64,000 bases of DNA from PUMD01 sp964599275 (GTDB taxonomy: Bacteria > Bacillota > Sulfobacillia > SLMV01). Positions 36,220 to 44,397 of this stretch are shown here, one piece after another; position 1 is the first letter of the stretch; each line of letters starts with the position of its first letter. The notes under the pieces are model-generated. The model made no database searches. It worked only from the letters and a program-made list of their open reading frames with translations, and was not told where the DNA came from. Location: assembly GCA_964599275.1 (NCBI GenBank), contig CAZRFK010000003.1:5156-69155 (forward strand). The letters are read 5' to 3'. Position numbers and translations under genes: made by a program.

Positions 36220-36843
36220 ATGTTTGGAGAAACCGCTGAACTCAAAACACCTTACGCACAGCTTCTGGACTCATGGCTTAAAAGAAGCGATAAGTCTGTT
36301 GGTGAGGTGGCAGCTGCAGCAGGAACCACCCCGGACACGCTGCAGGACCTACGCACCTCACGCCTGTATCCAATAAGCGAGCAGCTGAACAGGCGCATCG
36401 CCGAGGTGCTGGGCCGGGAGGACTCATTGGATACACTGCAGCTGTATAGCAAGGCAGCTCATGTAGACAAAAACCTGCGGCAGCATGTTGCCGACCTGGC
36501 GATGCATATAAACAGACGCTATCAACACCTGCAAAAAGACATTCCTGAAGATCTTCTGAAGGAAATTGCAGCTGGTGAGCAGGGGCCTGCAGCAACCACC
36601 GGTCTGCAGCTACTGCTGAATATGACTTCATCATTTACATTAAGTGAAGATTCCGAAAAATCAATTGAGAATCACACTGAATTTGAAACCAGCGAAACAG
36701 AAAGAGGACCACAGAGACAGAGTTCAGCCACTGAGGAAGAAAAAGAGCTGACAGAACTTCTACAGCAGGCAAGCAAACTCACAGGAATACCTGTCCAATC
36801 GTTGGAAATGGTCATATCTGCAATGAATCTGAGCAAAAACTGA
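36220..36843 (+). CDS. Small helix-turn-helix protein
   Basis: 207 residues from ATG 36220, with GGGGAGG 5-6 bases upstream. Residues ~12-65 look like an XRE-type helix-turn-helix ('SVGEVAAAAGTTPDTLQDLRTSRLYP', 'LNRRIAEVLG'). Residues ~75-120 are helical with 'LRQHVADLAMHINRRYQHL'. A polar, Glu/Ser-rich linker (about 140-180) leads to a short C-terminal helix 'LLQQASKLTGIPVQSLEMVISAM'. Likely a DNA-binding regulator; family not recognised beyond the HTH. Monocistronic with a terminator. Confidence 0.65.
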   Translation: MFGETAELKTPYAQLLDSWLKRSDKSVGEVAAAAGTTPDTLQDLRTSRLYPISEQLNRRIAEVLGREDSLDTLQLYSKAAHVDKNLRQHVADLAMHINRRYQHLQKDIPEDLLKEIAAGEQGPAATTGLQLLLNMTSSFTLSEDSEKSIENHTEFETSETERGPQRQSSATEEEKELTELLQQASKLTGIPVQSLEMVISAMNLSKN

Positions 36844-36930
36844 AATAGTTTCCAGTGACAACTGATTCGTAGGACTGGCCTTCAGACAGTTCAGCCATAA
36901 TCCACTCAATTTCATCATTTCAGCATATTC

Positions 36931-36960
36931 AGCCCCTGAGTTTATAGGGGCTGTTTTTAT
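36931..36960 (+). terminator. Intrinsic terminator after the HTH gene
   Basis: AGCCCC (36931-36936) and GGGGCT (36947-36952) with a 10-base loop, followed by GTTTTTAT. Confidence 0.8.
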
Positions 36961-37319
36961 GAGTACACCCCAAAGATTCAACAGCCCTTCTTCAAACTTC
37001 AACCTGCCTGAGGCCTGACGCCACTGCTGCTAATCTCTTGAAATCCTTTCAGCATCCTTATCAGCACTCCCCAGGCCTTGCATAAGGAAACTTCTCAGCG
37101 TCATCAGGGTGGAACTATTCAAAAACAATATCGTCAATATACTTAATACGTAAAAGAGATGACGTTGGGCGTGAATTCTGGTTGGGCACCAGAAATTCTT
37201 TTCAGTTATCGCAGCATAAACCCCTGAAACACACAAAACGCCTGAAAAAGACAGATTCGAATTTTCGGCAGAAGTTTGCAGCGTAACAGTAGACTACACC
37301 CGAGGGAGAGGAATGCAAC
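36961..37319. other. Intergenic region, nothing firm
   Basis: 359 bases before the DUF4349 lipoprotein gene. A minus-strand frame (37030-37236) has one hydrophobic segment but no ribosome-binding site and is not called. Confidence 0.35.
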
Positions 37320-38207
37320 ATGCGAATCCGCACAGGAGTTTCATTGGCCATGACGACGATGATATTGGTGCTGGCATTTAGCGGCTGTTCTGCATCCCGG
37401 CCGGATCAAGCAGAAATGGAACCTGCTGAACCATATCCTGCTGACAGCGATTCACCCCCACAAAGGGACAGCTCAGACTCGGTGGAGGAATTTTATCAAG
37501 CAGGAAGGGGAAACCTCGAGCGCAATCAAAAACTGATCCAAAACGGCAGCATTTCTCTGGAGGTTATGTCACCCCAGGAGGTATCAGATAAGATAGACCG
37601 GATGACTGCCGACAGGGGTGGATACATCAGTGAGATTAATCAATGGCAAATTAACACAGAAAGCGCTGCTTTCAAAATTACGGTGAGGATACCTGCGGAG
37701 GTCTTTTCTGAATTTCACTGGGAAGTAATAGAGCTGGGCACGATGACAAACAGACGGCTATGGAGCACTGACGTCACCGAAGAATACCTGGATATCCAGG
37801 CTCGCCTGGATAATTTAAAGACAGAAGAAGCAGCTCTACGGCGTCTCCTGGATGAAGCCCAAAGCGTGGATGAGGTACTGTCTGTGCGGAACCGCCTGTC
37901 AGACACCCGGGGACGCATCGATTCACTGAAAGGGCGATTTGAATATCTGAACAACCGGATAAACTATTCCACCCTACTGATAAATCTACGTCCGGAGTCA
38001 CTGGTGGGGAAAACTGTACGAACCACTGGATTCAATAATTTTGCACCCCGACTCACCGGCTCTTTTATCCGGGGAGTGAATCTGGTACTTAATGCGGCAA
38101 GCTGGGCACTCCTTGCTGCCGCCACGGCACTTCCCGCGCTCCTTCTCCTGACAGTATTGTTAGCAATAATTTGGAGAGTTTACCGCGGACTTCGGAAGAA
38201 AGGTTAA
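37320..38207 (+). CDS. DUF4349 lipoprotein
   Basis: 295 residues from ATG 37320 with GAGAGGA upstream. Lipoprotein signal with lipobox 'LAFSGC' and lipidated Cys23, then a Pro/Ser/Asp-rich linker. Residues ~70-260 fit DUF4349: 'LIQNGSISLEVMSPQEVSDKI', 'GGYISEINQW', 'VRIPAEVFSEF', 'VTEEYLDIQARLDNLKTEE', followed by a coiled coil ('LRRLLDEAQSVDEVLSVRNRL'), and 'EYLNNRINYSTLLINL'. A final hydrophobic span near 265-290 anchors the C-terminus. The function of the family is unknown; it sits on the outer face of the cytoplasmic membrane. Confidence 0.85.
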   Translation: MRIRTGVSLAMTTMILVLAFSGCSASRPDQAEMEPAEPYPADSDSPPQRDSSDSVEEFYQAGRGNLERNQKLIQNGSISLEVMSPQEVSDKIDRMTADRGGYISEINQWQINTESAAFKITVRIPAEVFSEFHWEVIELGTMTNRRLWSTDVTEEYLDIQARLDNLKTEEAALRRLLDEAQSVDEVLSVRNRLSDTRGRIDSLKGRFEYLNNRINYSTLLINLRPESLVGKTVRTTGFNNFAPRLTGSFIRGVNLVLNAASWALLAAATALPALLLLTVLLAIIWRVYRGLRKKG

Positions 38208-38269
38208 ACTCAAACACTAATACAGATAATCGCATGGCGCGGATAAATTTCTGATAACTAATCCTGAAA

Positions 38270-38300
38270 GGGCTGCCGGGTCAATATCACCAGGCAGCCC
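38270..38300. terminator. Bidirectional hairpin between convergent genes
   Basis: GGGCTGCC (38270-38277) and GGCAGCCC (38293-38300), 15-base loop, between the DUF4349 gene (plus) and the small secreted peptide gene (minus). TTT follows on the minus side, and a T5 stretch lies at 38313-38317 on the plus side. Confidence 0.6.
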
Positions 38301-38325
38301 TGAGACAGCCAATTTTTCGTCTTAC

Positions 38326-38559
38326 CTAGTCTGAACCCCCGCTGGTATCATCATCTGGCGGACAGGAACCTGAACCGCTCCCATCCGGTGATACATCGGC
38401 AAGAAGCGTTTGCTCGAGATCGTTTTCATATTCTCCAAAGAGGGTTTCACCCTCATCTTCATATGCAGTCTGATCGGCTGTGGGTATGGCCAGGACCAGC
38501 GAGAAAACCAGAGCAAAAATCGCAGCGTACACCATGGCTTTTTTGAAATTCAACATCAT
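38326..38559 (-). CDS. Small secreted peptide, candidate signalling propeptide
   Basis: 77 residues from ATG 38559 with GAGGAGGT 7 bases upstream. A Lys-containing start, then a hydrophobic stretch (about 9-24) and a likely signal-peptidase site after 'IPTA' (residue ~28). The mature part, about 49 residues, is very acidic and ends in a Gly/Ser/Asp-rich tail with a lone Cys ('SGSGSCPPDDDTSGGSD'). It starts only 13 bases after the stop of the HTH-TPR regulator and shares its transcript. This receptor-then-exported-peptide layout is that of RRNPP systems (PlcR-PapR, NprR-NprX, AimR-AimP). No homologue is recognised, and the peptide is longer than PapR or NprX. It could also be an ordinary secreted target. 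Confidence 0.7.
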   Translation of the reverse strand: MMLNFKKAMVYAAIFALVFSLVLAIPTADQTAYEDEGETLFGEYENDLEQTLLADVSPDGSGSGSCPPDDDTSGGSD

Positions 38560-38572
38560 AAATATACCTCCT

Positions 38573-39928
38573 CTACAAGGTAAATATCCCCGGAAGGCTG
38601 TTTTTCAGCCTGTCCAACTCATCCGTAATGTCCCCTGTGGAATGTCCCTGTTGGATAAGGTAGTGCAGTTTTTCAAACGATAATCCCCATCGACCTTCTT
38701 CCGACAGATTCAGGTTTTCCGCCTGCTGCAGACAACCAAAGGCATCATCTTCTTCCTTCTGCCGCAGCAGGTTTGCTTTTGCAACCAGGGTTTGACCGAC
38801 AGTGTCAGGGTTTGGTTCGAAGGGATATTCATGTTCAATGCCTTCTGCCAGTTCAATCCATTCCTCGGCCTTTTTATGATTACCCAGATCAATATGACAC
38901 AGGGTAATCTCATTAACTACAGCCCGTCCATCCCAGCCCCCATCCTCCTGATAAAGTTCCCAGGCCTCCTCCAAAAAACCAAGAGCACGATATATCTGCC
39001 CCTTCACCCTGTAAATTAGCCCCAGATTGGCCAAACAGAGACGATTTAGAGGAGACTCGGAAGTCCTGAAGGCAATGGTTTCAAACAGTTGGCGGGCATT
39101 TTCAATATCGCCTGCTCCCAAAAAGCTCAGTCCAGCGTCCAGCAGGATGTTCTCATTGGGGTTTTCCAGTATGCCCAATTCATCCCAGCGCATTCTGGCC
39201 ATTTCATATATATCTCTGGCTACCTGGTGTTCTTTCAATCGGACCAATACATGCAAAAGAGATCTCATCACCTTTTCATGCAGGGAAATCACCCGTTGAA
39301 AATCAATCCTTGAGCTATCAGGGGCCAGGCTTATGATATGGCCGAAGGCCAAAAGCAGAGGTTCTTTTGAAGCTGTGTATCCGTCAACGTATATAGTATT
39401 GTTGCCCACAACAAAATGTGCCCGGGCCAGGTGATACCTGTTGGACGGCCGCCTCTGACACAGCCGCAGATAGTCATGATAATGATGGAGTGCATTGTTG
39501 TATTCGCCCTGTCGGTTATACCAGTAAGCCAGGGCATCCTTGTAATCCCTTTTGAATTTATAGTTAGAATCAGGATCTTTTTTCTGCTGCTGAAGAAATC
39601 GTTTGGGAATGTCCAGTATTTCTTTTGCTAGTTGAAAATGCTCCCTCATTGTCAATTCTCGGGCCAGACGGATATAGTCTCCTGTGCTGACTGCCGCTTT
39701 CTGCATGTATTCATCCACAAAATTCAGCAGCGGCAAATCCAGTCGCTCGGTCAGCCTGGCCATAACAATGGGACCGGGAACCCTTTTTCCGTTCTCTATC
39801 TGGCTCAGATGAGACCGGCTGCATATTCCTTCACTGAGCTCAGCCTGCGATAGATTATTCTGCCTACGTTGTTTTCTTATAACTTCCCCTATACCGTTTT
39901 CGAACACGACCTCTGCCCTCCGAACCAT
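38573..39928 (-). CDS. HTH-TPR transcriptional regulator (RRNPP/Rgg-PlcR-like)
   Basis: 451 residues from ATG 39928; TTG 39952 would add 8 residues and neither has a strong ribosome-binding site. The N-terminal HTH_3 domain is clear: 'IGEVIRKQRRQNNLSQAELSEGICSRSHLSQIENGKRVPGP'. The remaining ~370 residues are helical repeats with TPR-like spacing ('AYWYNRQGEYNNALHHYHDYLRL', 'LGLIYRVKGQIYRALGFLEEAWELY', 'VVNEITLCHIDLGNHKKAEEWIELA'). This architecture defines peptide-sensing RRNPP regulators in Bacillota. The downstream gene encodes a small exported peptide, its probable ligand precursor (inference). The promoter and a possible operator lie just upstream. Confidence 0.85.
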   Translation of the reverse strand: MVRRAEVVFENGIGEVIRKQRRQNNLSQAELSEGICSRSHLSQIENGKRVPGPIVMARLTERLDLPLLNFVDEYMQKAAVSTGDYIRLARELTMREHFQLAKEILDIPKRFLQQQKKDPDSNYKFKRDYKDALAYWYNRQGEYNNALHHYHDYLRLCQRRPSNRYHLARAHFVVGNNTIYVDGYTASKEPLLLAFGHIISLAPDSSRIDFQRVISLHEKVMRSLLHVLVRLKEHQVARDIYEMARMRWDELGILENPNENILLDAGLSFLGAGDIENARQLFETIAFRTSESPLNRLCLANLGLIYRVKGQIYRALGFLEEAWELYQEDGGWDGRAVVNEITLCHIDLGNHKKAEEWIELAEGIEHEYPFEPNPDTVGQTLVAKANLLRQKEEDDAFGCLQQAENLNLSEEGRWGLSFEKLHYLIQQGHSTGDITDELDRLKNSLPGIFTL

Positions 39929-39954
39929 AACGGAACCTACTTTATCTGACAATG

Positions 39955-39972
39955 TTCAATGGTTAAATTGAA
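39955..39972. promoter_or_regulatory. 18-bp palindrome, candidate operator of the HTH-TPR regulator
   Basis: TTCAATGGTTAAATTGAA is an inverted repeat of TTCAAT with a 6-base spacer, just downstream of the predicted transcript start and directly before the coding region. The half-site TTCAAT recurs at 40007-40012, inside TCAATTGA, between the -35 and -10 of the same promoter. Confidence 0.45.
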
Positions 39973-39993
39973 GTACCTCCCTGATTCTCACGT

Positions 39994-40022
39994 TATATAT
40001 GACATATTCAATTGATTTGTAA
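39994..40022 (-). promoter_or_regulatory. Promoter of the HTH-TPR regulator and peptide genes
   Basis: On the minus strand TTACAA (40022-40017), a 17-base spacer and TATATA (39999-39994). Spacing is ideal, and the palindrome TCAATTGA lies in the spacer. Confidence 0.55.
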
Positions 40023-40326
40023 CGGATGCAAACAACCCCAGACCAACCCTATTATACAATTAATATTCATACAGTAACATTATATAAAAACTTGTAACCA
40101 CCCATTCACCACTGGGTTAAGACAGAACCAGACATCTCCTGTGACAAGTTCCAACAAATTGCAGTTCGCTGGTTTGCGTCTTTTATCACTTACCAAATTA
40201 ATACGATGTATCCTGCGTGATTGCGATATTTATCAGCGGGTAAAATGATTTAGGAAGGATTATCGTTAAACAATAAGGAACAAGTCAATACATGATATAG
40301 AGATCTGACAATTGAGAGGGAGAGTC
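40023..40326. other. Divergent intergenic region
   Basis: Together with the promoter and operator above, this AT-rich stretch separates the HTH-TPR regulator from the divergent hypothetical gene. No frame of note; the plus-strand promoter was not identified with confidence. Confidence 0.4.
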
Positions 40327-40809
40327 ATGCAAAGGCGCTTGATAAGGCACCTGGTTTCTTTCGTCCTGGTGTTGATCATTTTGTATATTACATTGCCCAC
40401 CGGTAGGGAAGCTGTATACAAAATGCCTGTGCCAGAAAAATTTGATACCCAGAAAAACTGCATATGGGTCTGGGATATGCGCATACCGGAAATAATTGTG
40501 AACCGGGGATCATCTGTGATCTGGGGATTGGGTTGGGAAAGTCAATCCCAGGACGCACTGAGAGAATTGAAAGAGGACCTTGAGATCGAGTTTTACATCA
40601 ACAGCAGGAAAATAAATGCACCCGAGCGCTTTTTCGCTTTCCGGAGGATCAGGACTGGTAATGTTGAATACCTCCACCAGCTCCGCTTCATCTACGAGAG
40701 TGAATCCCTGCCACCAGGTGAGCATGTCTGGACGATAAGGTTGGGAGGCTCGGTCAGACAGGCTGAATTCAGCGGTATAATGTATGTTTCAGAAGATTAT
40801 TCGCCTTAG
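40327..40809 (+). CDS. Hypothetical membrane-anchored or secreted protein
   Basis: 160 residues from ATG 40327, with GAGGGAG a few bases upstream. A basic start (MQRRLIRHL) and a ~17-residue hydrophobic segment ('VSFVLVLIILYITLP') make an uncleaved anchor or signal peptide. The outer part (about 35-160) looks beta-rich: 'IPEIIVNRGSSVIWGLGW', 'EIEFYINSRKIN', 'YLHQLRFIYE', 'LPPGEHVWTIRLGG'. The last element suggests an Ig-like fold. Family not recognised. It is divergent from the HTH-TPR regulator and shares its control region, so it may be a target. Confidence 0.65.
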   Translation: MQRRLIRHLVSFVLVLIILYITLPTGREAVYKMPVPEKFDTQKNCIWVWDMRIPEIIVNRGSSVIWGLGWESQSQDALRELKEDLEIEFYINSRKINAPERFFAFRRIRTGNVEYLHQLRFIYESESLPPGEHVWTIRLGGSVRQAEFSGIMYVSEDYSP

Positions 40810-40868
40810 TCCAAAACTCAGCGCCAATCTTGCAGCTCCACAAACACTCCAAACGTGAGGTGATCTGC

Positions 40869-41807
40869 GTGAGATATACACAGCTAGGCAATACCGGGCT
40901 GAAGGTTTCTGTTGTAGGCCTGGGAACCAATCAATTTGGAGGAAAAGTCGATCAACAGGATACCAATGAAATCATCAGTACGGCTTTAGATGCAGGAATA
41001 AATTTCATAGACACAGCCAATATTTATCAGGACGGGGCCTCCGAGGCATTCATAGGTAAAGCGTTGAGAGGTCGCAGACATGAAATGGTTTTAGCTACCA
41101 AAGTTGGCATGAAAATGGGCGACCGGCCGAATGAAACTGGAGCATCAAGAAAACACATCCTCGACAGCGTCGACGAGAGCCTGCGGCGCCTGCGCACTGA
41201 CTATATTGACCTGTATCAGATTCACCGCTGGGATCAAAGCACCCCTGTGCAGGAAACACTGCGGGCGCTGGATCAGCTGGTCAAGCAGGGAAAGGTACGC
41301 TACATCGGGGTATCAAACTGGGCAGCCTGGCAGCTGTGCTTCGGATACAGCACTGCGCAGCAGAATAATCTGACTGAAATCGCCTCAGTGCAGCCTCACT
41401 ACAATCTGCTGCACCGCAAACCAGAAGAACAGCTTATACCCTGCTGCGAGCACCTGGGCATAGGTGTTATACCCTATTTTCCCCTGGCCGGAGGATTTCT
41501 GACTGGGAAGTACGAAAAGGGCGAAGAACCACCGTCCGGTTCGCGCGGAGAAACCAGCGAATACGTCCAGCAGTTTTTCACTGATAAGCATTTCAAAATG
41601 ATGGATCAACTGCAAAAATACGCAGATGATTATGGGTACACTCCCGCACAGCTGGCCATCGCCTGGCTCGCATCTCATACGCAGGTATCTTCTGTCATTG
41701 CCGGAGTAACCTCTATCGAGCAGCTGGAGGCTAATATAGAAGCGGCGGACTGGCATTTAAATGACAAGGAAAGACAACAGATACTGAGCATAGTCAATCA
41801 ACGATAA
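40869..41807 (+). CDS. Aldo/keto reductase
   Basis: 312 residues from GTG 40869, chosen for GAGGTGAT just upstream and because 'RYTQLGNTGLKVSVVGLGTNQFGG' is the usual N-terminus. The catalytic tetrad is complete: Asp48, Tyr53, Lys78 and His119. 'YIGVSNWAAWQ', 'PHYNLLHR' and 'VIAGVTSIEQLEANI' also fit the YajO/YghZ-like AKR group, which reduces aldehydes with NADPH. Cytoplasmic. Followed by a strong terminator shared with the convergent cobalamin operon. Confidence 0.92.
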   Translation: MRYTQLGNTGLKVSVVGLGTNQFGGKVDQQDTNEIISTALDAGINFIDTANIYQDGASEAFIGKALRGRRHEMVLATKVGMKMGDRPNETGASRKHILDSVDESLRRLRTDYIDLYQIHRWDQSTPVQETLRALDQLVKQGKVRYIGVSNWAAWQLCFGYSTAQQNNLTEIASVQPHYNLLHRKPEEQLIPCCEHLGIGVIPYFPLAGGFLTGKYEKGEEPPSGSRGETSEYVQQFFTDKHFKMMDQLQKYADDYGYTPAQLAIAWLASHTQVSSVIAGVTSIEQLEANIEAADWHLNDKERQQILSIVNQR

Positions 41808-41820
41808 GCAATTACCGCCA

Positions 41821-41867
41821 ATGCAGTCTGGACCGGGGCAGGTTTTTACGGCCGGACTGCATTTTTA
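41821..41867. terminator. Bidirectional terminator (aldo/keto reductase and cobalamin operon)
   Basis: ATGCAGTCTGG (41821-41831) pairs with CCGGACTGCAT (41852-41862), 11 pairs including one T-G, followed on the plus strand by TTTTT. The minus-strand cobC stop codon lies inside it. Confidence 0.8.
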
Positions 41868-42500
41868 CGTCTTGGCCTGTCCTGGCAAAAAACCAGAAAA
41901 GACTATGTTGTCTTTTCGTTGGCCTCGCAGGTTAACCTTATGAATCATAGAAATGGATCCTGTGGCACAGTTCCAGTCGAAAAATCTCTCGACAAAATTA
42001 TCAATTCCTGATGAAAGCGTCAGCAGGGTACGGATAGGACCACCATGGCTGACAATAACAACTGTAGAGTCCAGATGCGTTGGGGTTATGTGTTGGTAAC
42101 AGCTTCTCACCCGGTCAATCAACTCTTTCAGTGTTTCTCCCCCCGGAGGTGACGTCTGGAGGGGATCTTCATACCATCTGATCAACTGCTCTGGGCTAAT
42201 ATTTGCAGCCTGCTCATAGCAGAGCCCTTCCCATTCACCAAAATCTAATTCCCGTAACCTCAAATCCACCTTGACTTTCATCCCCAGCCGTCCTGCTATG
42301 CGGTCGGCTGTCTCGTCGGAACGGCAGAAACCTGTCGAATAAACGACCGCCGGAGTCGGATCGCAATACGTGAAAAACCACTCAGCCAGACACTCAGCCT
42401 GCATCCGGCCCCGTTCGGTGAGAGGTGGGTCGGAACTACCAATGTATCTACCTTCCTGATTGCCCGCTGCCTCCCCATGCCTGACCAGATATACTTTCAT
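41865..42500 (-). CDS. cobC: Histidine phosphatase, probable alpha-ribazole phosphatase
   Basis: 211 residues from ATG 42500 (AAGG 9 bases upstream; a GTG 6 bases further up is too close to the site). The phosphoglycerate mutase-like fold is shown by 'VYLVRHGEAAGNQEGRYIG' with the phospho-accepting His near residue 8, 'DFGEWEGLCYE' and 'VVIVSHGGPIRTLLTL' with the second His. In this operon the likely job is dephosphorylation of alpha-ribazole phosphate or of the cobalamin 5'-phosphate. Last gene of the cobalamin operon. Confidence 0.85.
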   Translation of the reverse strand: MKVYLVRHGEAAGNQEGRYIGSSDPPLTERGRMQAECLAEWFFTYCDPTPAVVYSTGFCRSDETADRIAGRLGMKVKVDLRLRELDFGEWEGLCYEQAANISPEQLIRWYEDPLQTSPPGGETLKELIDRVRSCYQHITPTHLDSTVVIVSHGGPIRTLLTLSSGIDNFVERFFDWNCATGSISMIHKVNLRGQRKDNIVFSGFLPGQAKT

Positions 42501-42514
42501 GGTCACTCACCTTC

Positions 42515-43630
42515 CTACAATCCTATTTTGCTTATCGCCCGTACCAGTTCGCAGTTGTCTTCTTTCTTCCTCACAGCAACCCGTATGAAATTCTCATCCA
42601 AACCGGGATAGGTGCAGCAGTTTCTGACCATTATTCCCTGCTGCAACAGGCGAGACTGGAGGCGTTTGCCAGCAGATTCAGGTGAACACGGATCGGAAAG
42701 TTCCAACAACAAAAAATTCGCTTCAGACGGAAATGTGCGAATTCCACACAGAGAATCAAGGCTTTGCGACAGCGATTTTCTGACCTCAGGCAGCCATTGC
42801 TGCGTATCCATTACAAATCCGCTGTCTGCAAGTCCCGTCCTGGCAGCACAAGCAGCCATCATGTTAACAGCCCAGGGCGGTTGTTTTTCTTCCATCTGCC
42901 TCAAAAGCTTCGTCTGTCCCACCAAGTATCCAATGCGCAGGCCGGGTATGGAAAAAATCTTGGTCAGCGAGGTCACAACGACAATGTTGGGAAACCTCCT
43001 GGTCAGCTTCACTGCACTGTTTTCCGGCCAATCCTGGGTAAAAGGTAGAAAGCTTTCGTCGATTACCATATGGGTTCCCGTCCCACTTACAACCTGTGCA
43101 AGCTCCTCTACAACGTCCAGCATTATTTTCGTTCCAGTGGGACTGTTGGGCCGACATAGAAAAATGCAGTCAATTTTCTCCCTGCCAACAGCGTCCTTCA
43201 CTTTTTCTATCAGGCTATCAGTGAGTCGGAACTCTGCCTCTTTACTCAGATGCAATCTCTGCACTGTAGATTCTGGGTTGTGAGCTTTGACCGCCTTTTC
43301 GTACTCCGAAAACGTCGGCGCCAGAACCAGAATTTTTTCCGGAGACAGCACCTGAGCCAGCAGGTAGAGAATCTCACTGGCTCCATTACCGGCGCTGATA
43401 CATTCAAGCGGCACATCATGCAGTCGGGCAATATCTTCCCGCAGCCTGAGATACTCAGGATCCGGATAACAGTTGATTGTTTCTGTGCAATCCTGCAGCC
43501 GTTTTCCAACTGATCGCGGGGGCCCCAATGGATTTATATTGGCGCTGAAATCCAGCAGGTCCCCGGGTGACTTTCCCATTTCCCGGGCTATCCTCCATAC
43601 ATTGCCCCCGTGTTGGTGCTTTTGAGTCAT
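42515..43630 (-). CDS. cobD: Threonine-phosphate decarboxylase (PLP enzyme)
   Basis: 371 residues from ATG 43630; the frame runs 62 codons further up inside cobS but the conserved start is here ('HGGNVWRIAREMG'). Fold-type I aminotransferase of the HisC/CobD group: 'LLDFSANINPLGPP', 'GNGASEILYLLAQ', 'FLCRPNSPTGT', 'DESFLPF' and the PLP Lys in 'TSLTKIFSIPGLRIGYL'. CobD makes (R)-1-amino-2-propanol phosphate from L-threonine phosphate for the nucleotide loop. HisC is excluded mainly by the cobalamin context and the N-terminal HGG motif. Overlaps cobS by 4 bases. Confidence 0.9.
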   Translation of the reverse strand: MTQKHQHGGNVWRIAREMGKSPGDLLDFSANINPLGPPRSVGKRLQDCTETINCYPDPEYLRLREDIARLHDVPLECISAGNGASEILYLLAQVLSPEKILVLAPTFSEYEKAVKAHNPESTVQRLHLSKEAEFRLTDSLIEKVKDAVGREKIDCIFLCRPNSPTGTKIMLDVVEELAQVVSGTGTHMVIDESFLPFTQDWPENSAVKLTRRFPNIVVVTSLTKIFSIPGLRIGYLVGQTKLLRQMEEKQPPWAVNMMAACAARTGLADSGFVMDTQQWLPEVRKSLSQSLDSLCGIRTFPSEANFLLLELSDPCSPESAGKRLQSRLLQQGIMVRNCCTYPGLDENFIRVAVRKKEDNCELVRAISKIGL

Positions 43631-44397
43631 ACGAAACCCACCACCAAAGGAGCAAAAGCGGCACAAAATATAAAGGATAATTCCGAAATCATCTGCAAAG
43701 CCCCCAGCGTGTCGCCGGTTAGACCGCCCAGTTTGCTGTTCATCCATGCCCCAGCGGCCATCGCAACGGCTGAAGTCACCCCCCAGAACAAAACTCCCGG
43801 CCATCGGGTCAGCCACCAGACGGGTAAGACTGTAATTACCAGCGCACCGAGGAGATGATATTTAGAAAAACCTTCTGTTACACTATCTGCCAGACCGGCT
43901 TTCTCCCTCCTTACGGACCCAAAATACAGCATCGGGGGAAGCATTCCCCAGCGGCTCACCGCTGGGGCCAAAAGGACCCAGGTGGCGGGGTTATCGAGAT
44001 GCATAACCTCCCTATAACCCAGCTGCAGCCCGGCAAGGATCATAACCACCGCAGCCAGTCCGAAAGTTCCCACCCGGCTGTCACTCATAATCTCCAATCT
44101 TTTCTGTGTATCAGCGACCGCCAGCAGTCCGTCTCCGGTATCAGCCAGTCCGTCCAGATGAAGCCCTCCCGACATGAACAGGGACAACAATACCAACATC
44201 CAGGCCACAACGGCTGATGGCAAGAAAGCAAAGACCCTGTACATGGCTGCGACGATCAACCCTATGACGAATCCCACCACAGGAAAATACAGACCCGCAC
44301 GACTCAGCCGGTCGACAAAATCCTCGCCAGAGGGAGTCCCTACCGGCAGTACAGTCAGAAAGGTCAGAGCTATGCGGATGTCCTTGATTACAGTCAC
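43627..44397 (-). CDS. cobS: Adenosylcobinamide-GDP ribazoletransferase (cobalamin synthase)
   Basis: 256 residues from GTG 44397, directly after the cobT stop. Integral membrane protein with 6-7 spans. The family signature 'GGLHLDGLADTGDGL' (about 72-86) carries the metal-binding Asp residues; 'RLEIMSDSRVGTFG' also matches. It joins adenosylcobinamide-GDP with alpha-ribazole (phosphate) in the membrane. Confidence 0.95.
   Translation of the reverse strand: MTVIKDIRIALTFLTVLPVGTPSGEDFVDRLSRAGLYFPVVGFVIGLIVAAMYRVFAFLPSAVVAWMLVLLSLFMSGGLHLDGLADTGDGLLAVADTQKRLEIMSDSRVGTFGLAAVVMILAGLQLGYREVMHLDNPATWVLLAPAVSRWGMLPPMLYFGSVRREKAGLADSVTEGFSKYHLLGALVITVLPVWWLTRWPGVLFWGVTSAVAMAAGAWMNSKLGGLTGDTLGALQMISELSFIFCAAFAPLVVGFV

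Noticed and set aside
37030..37236. 68-codon minus-strand frame with one hydrophobic segment
   Set aside because: No ribosome-binding site, no neighbour on its strand and no known family.
41865..42500. Phosphoglycerate mutase (glycolysis) as the function of the histidine phosphatase
   Set aside because: The position as last gene of a riboswitch-controlled cobalamin operon and the CobC-like size favour alpha-ribazole phosphatase.
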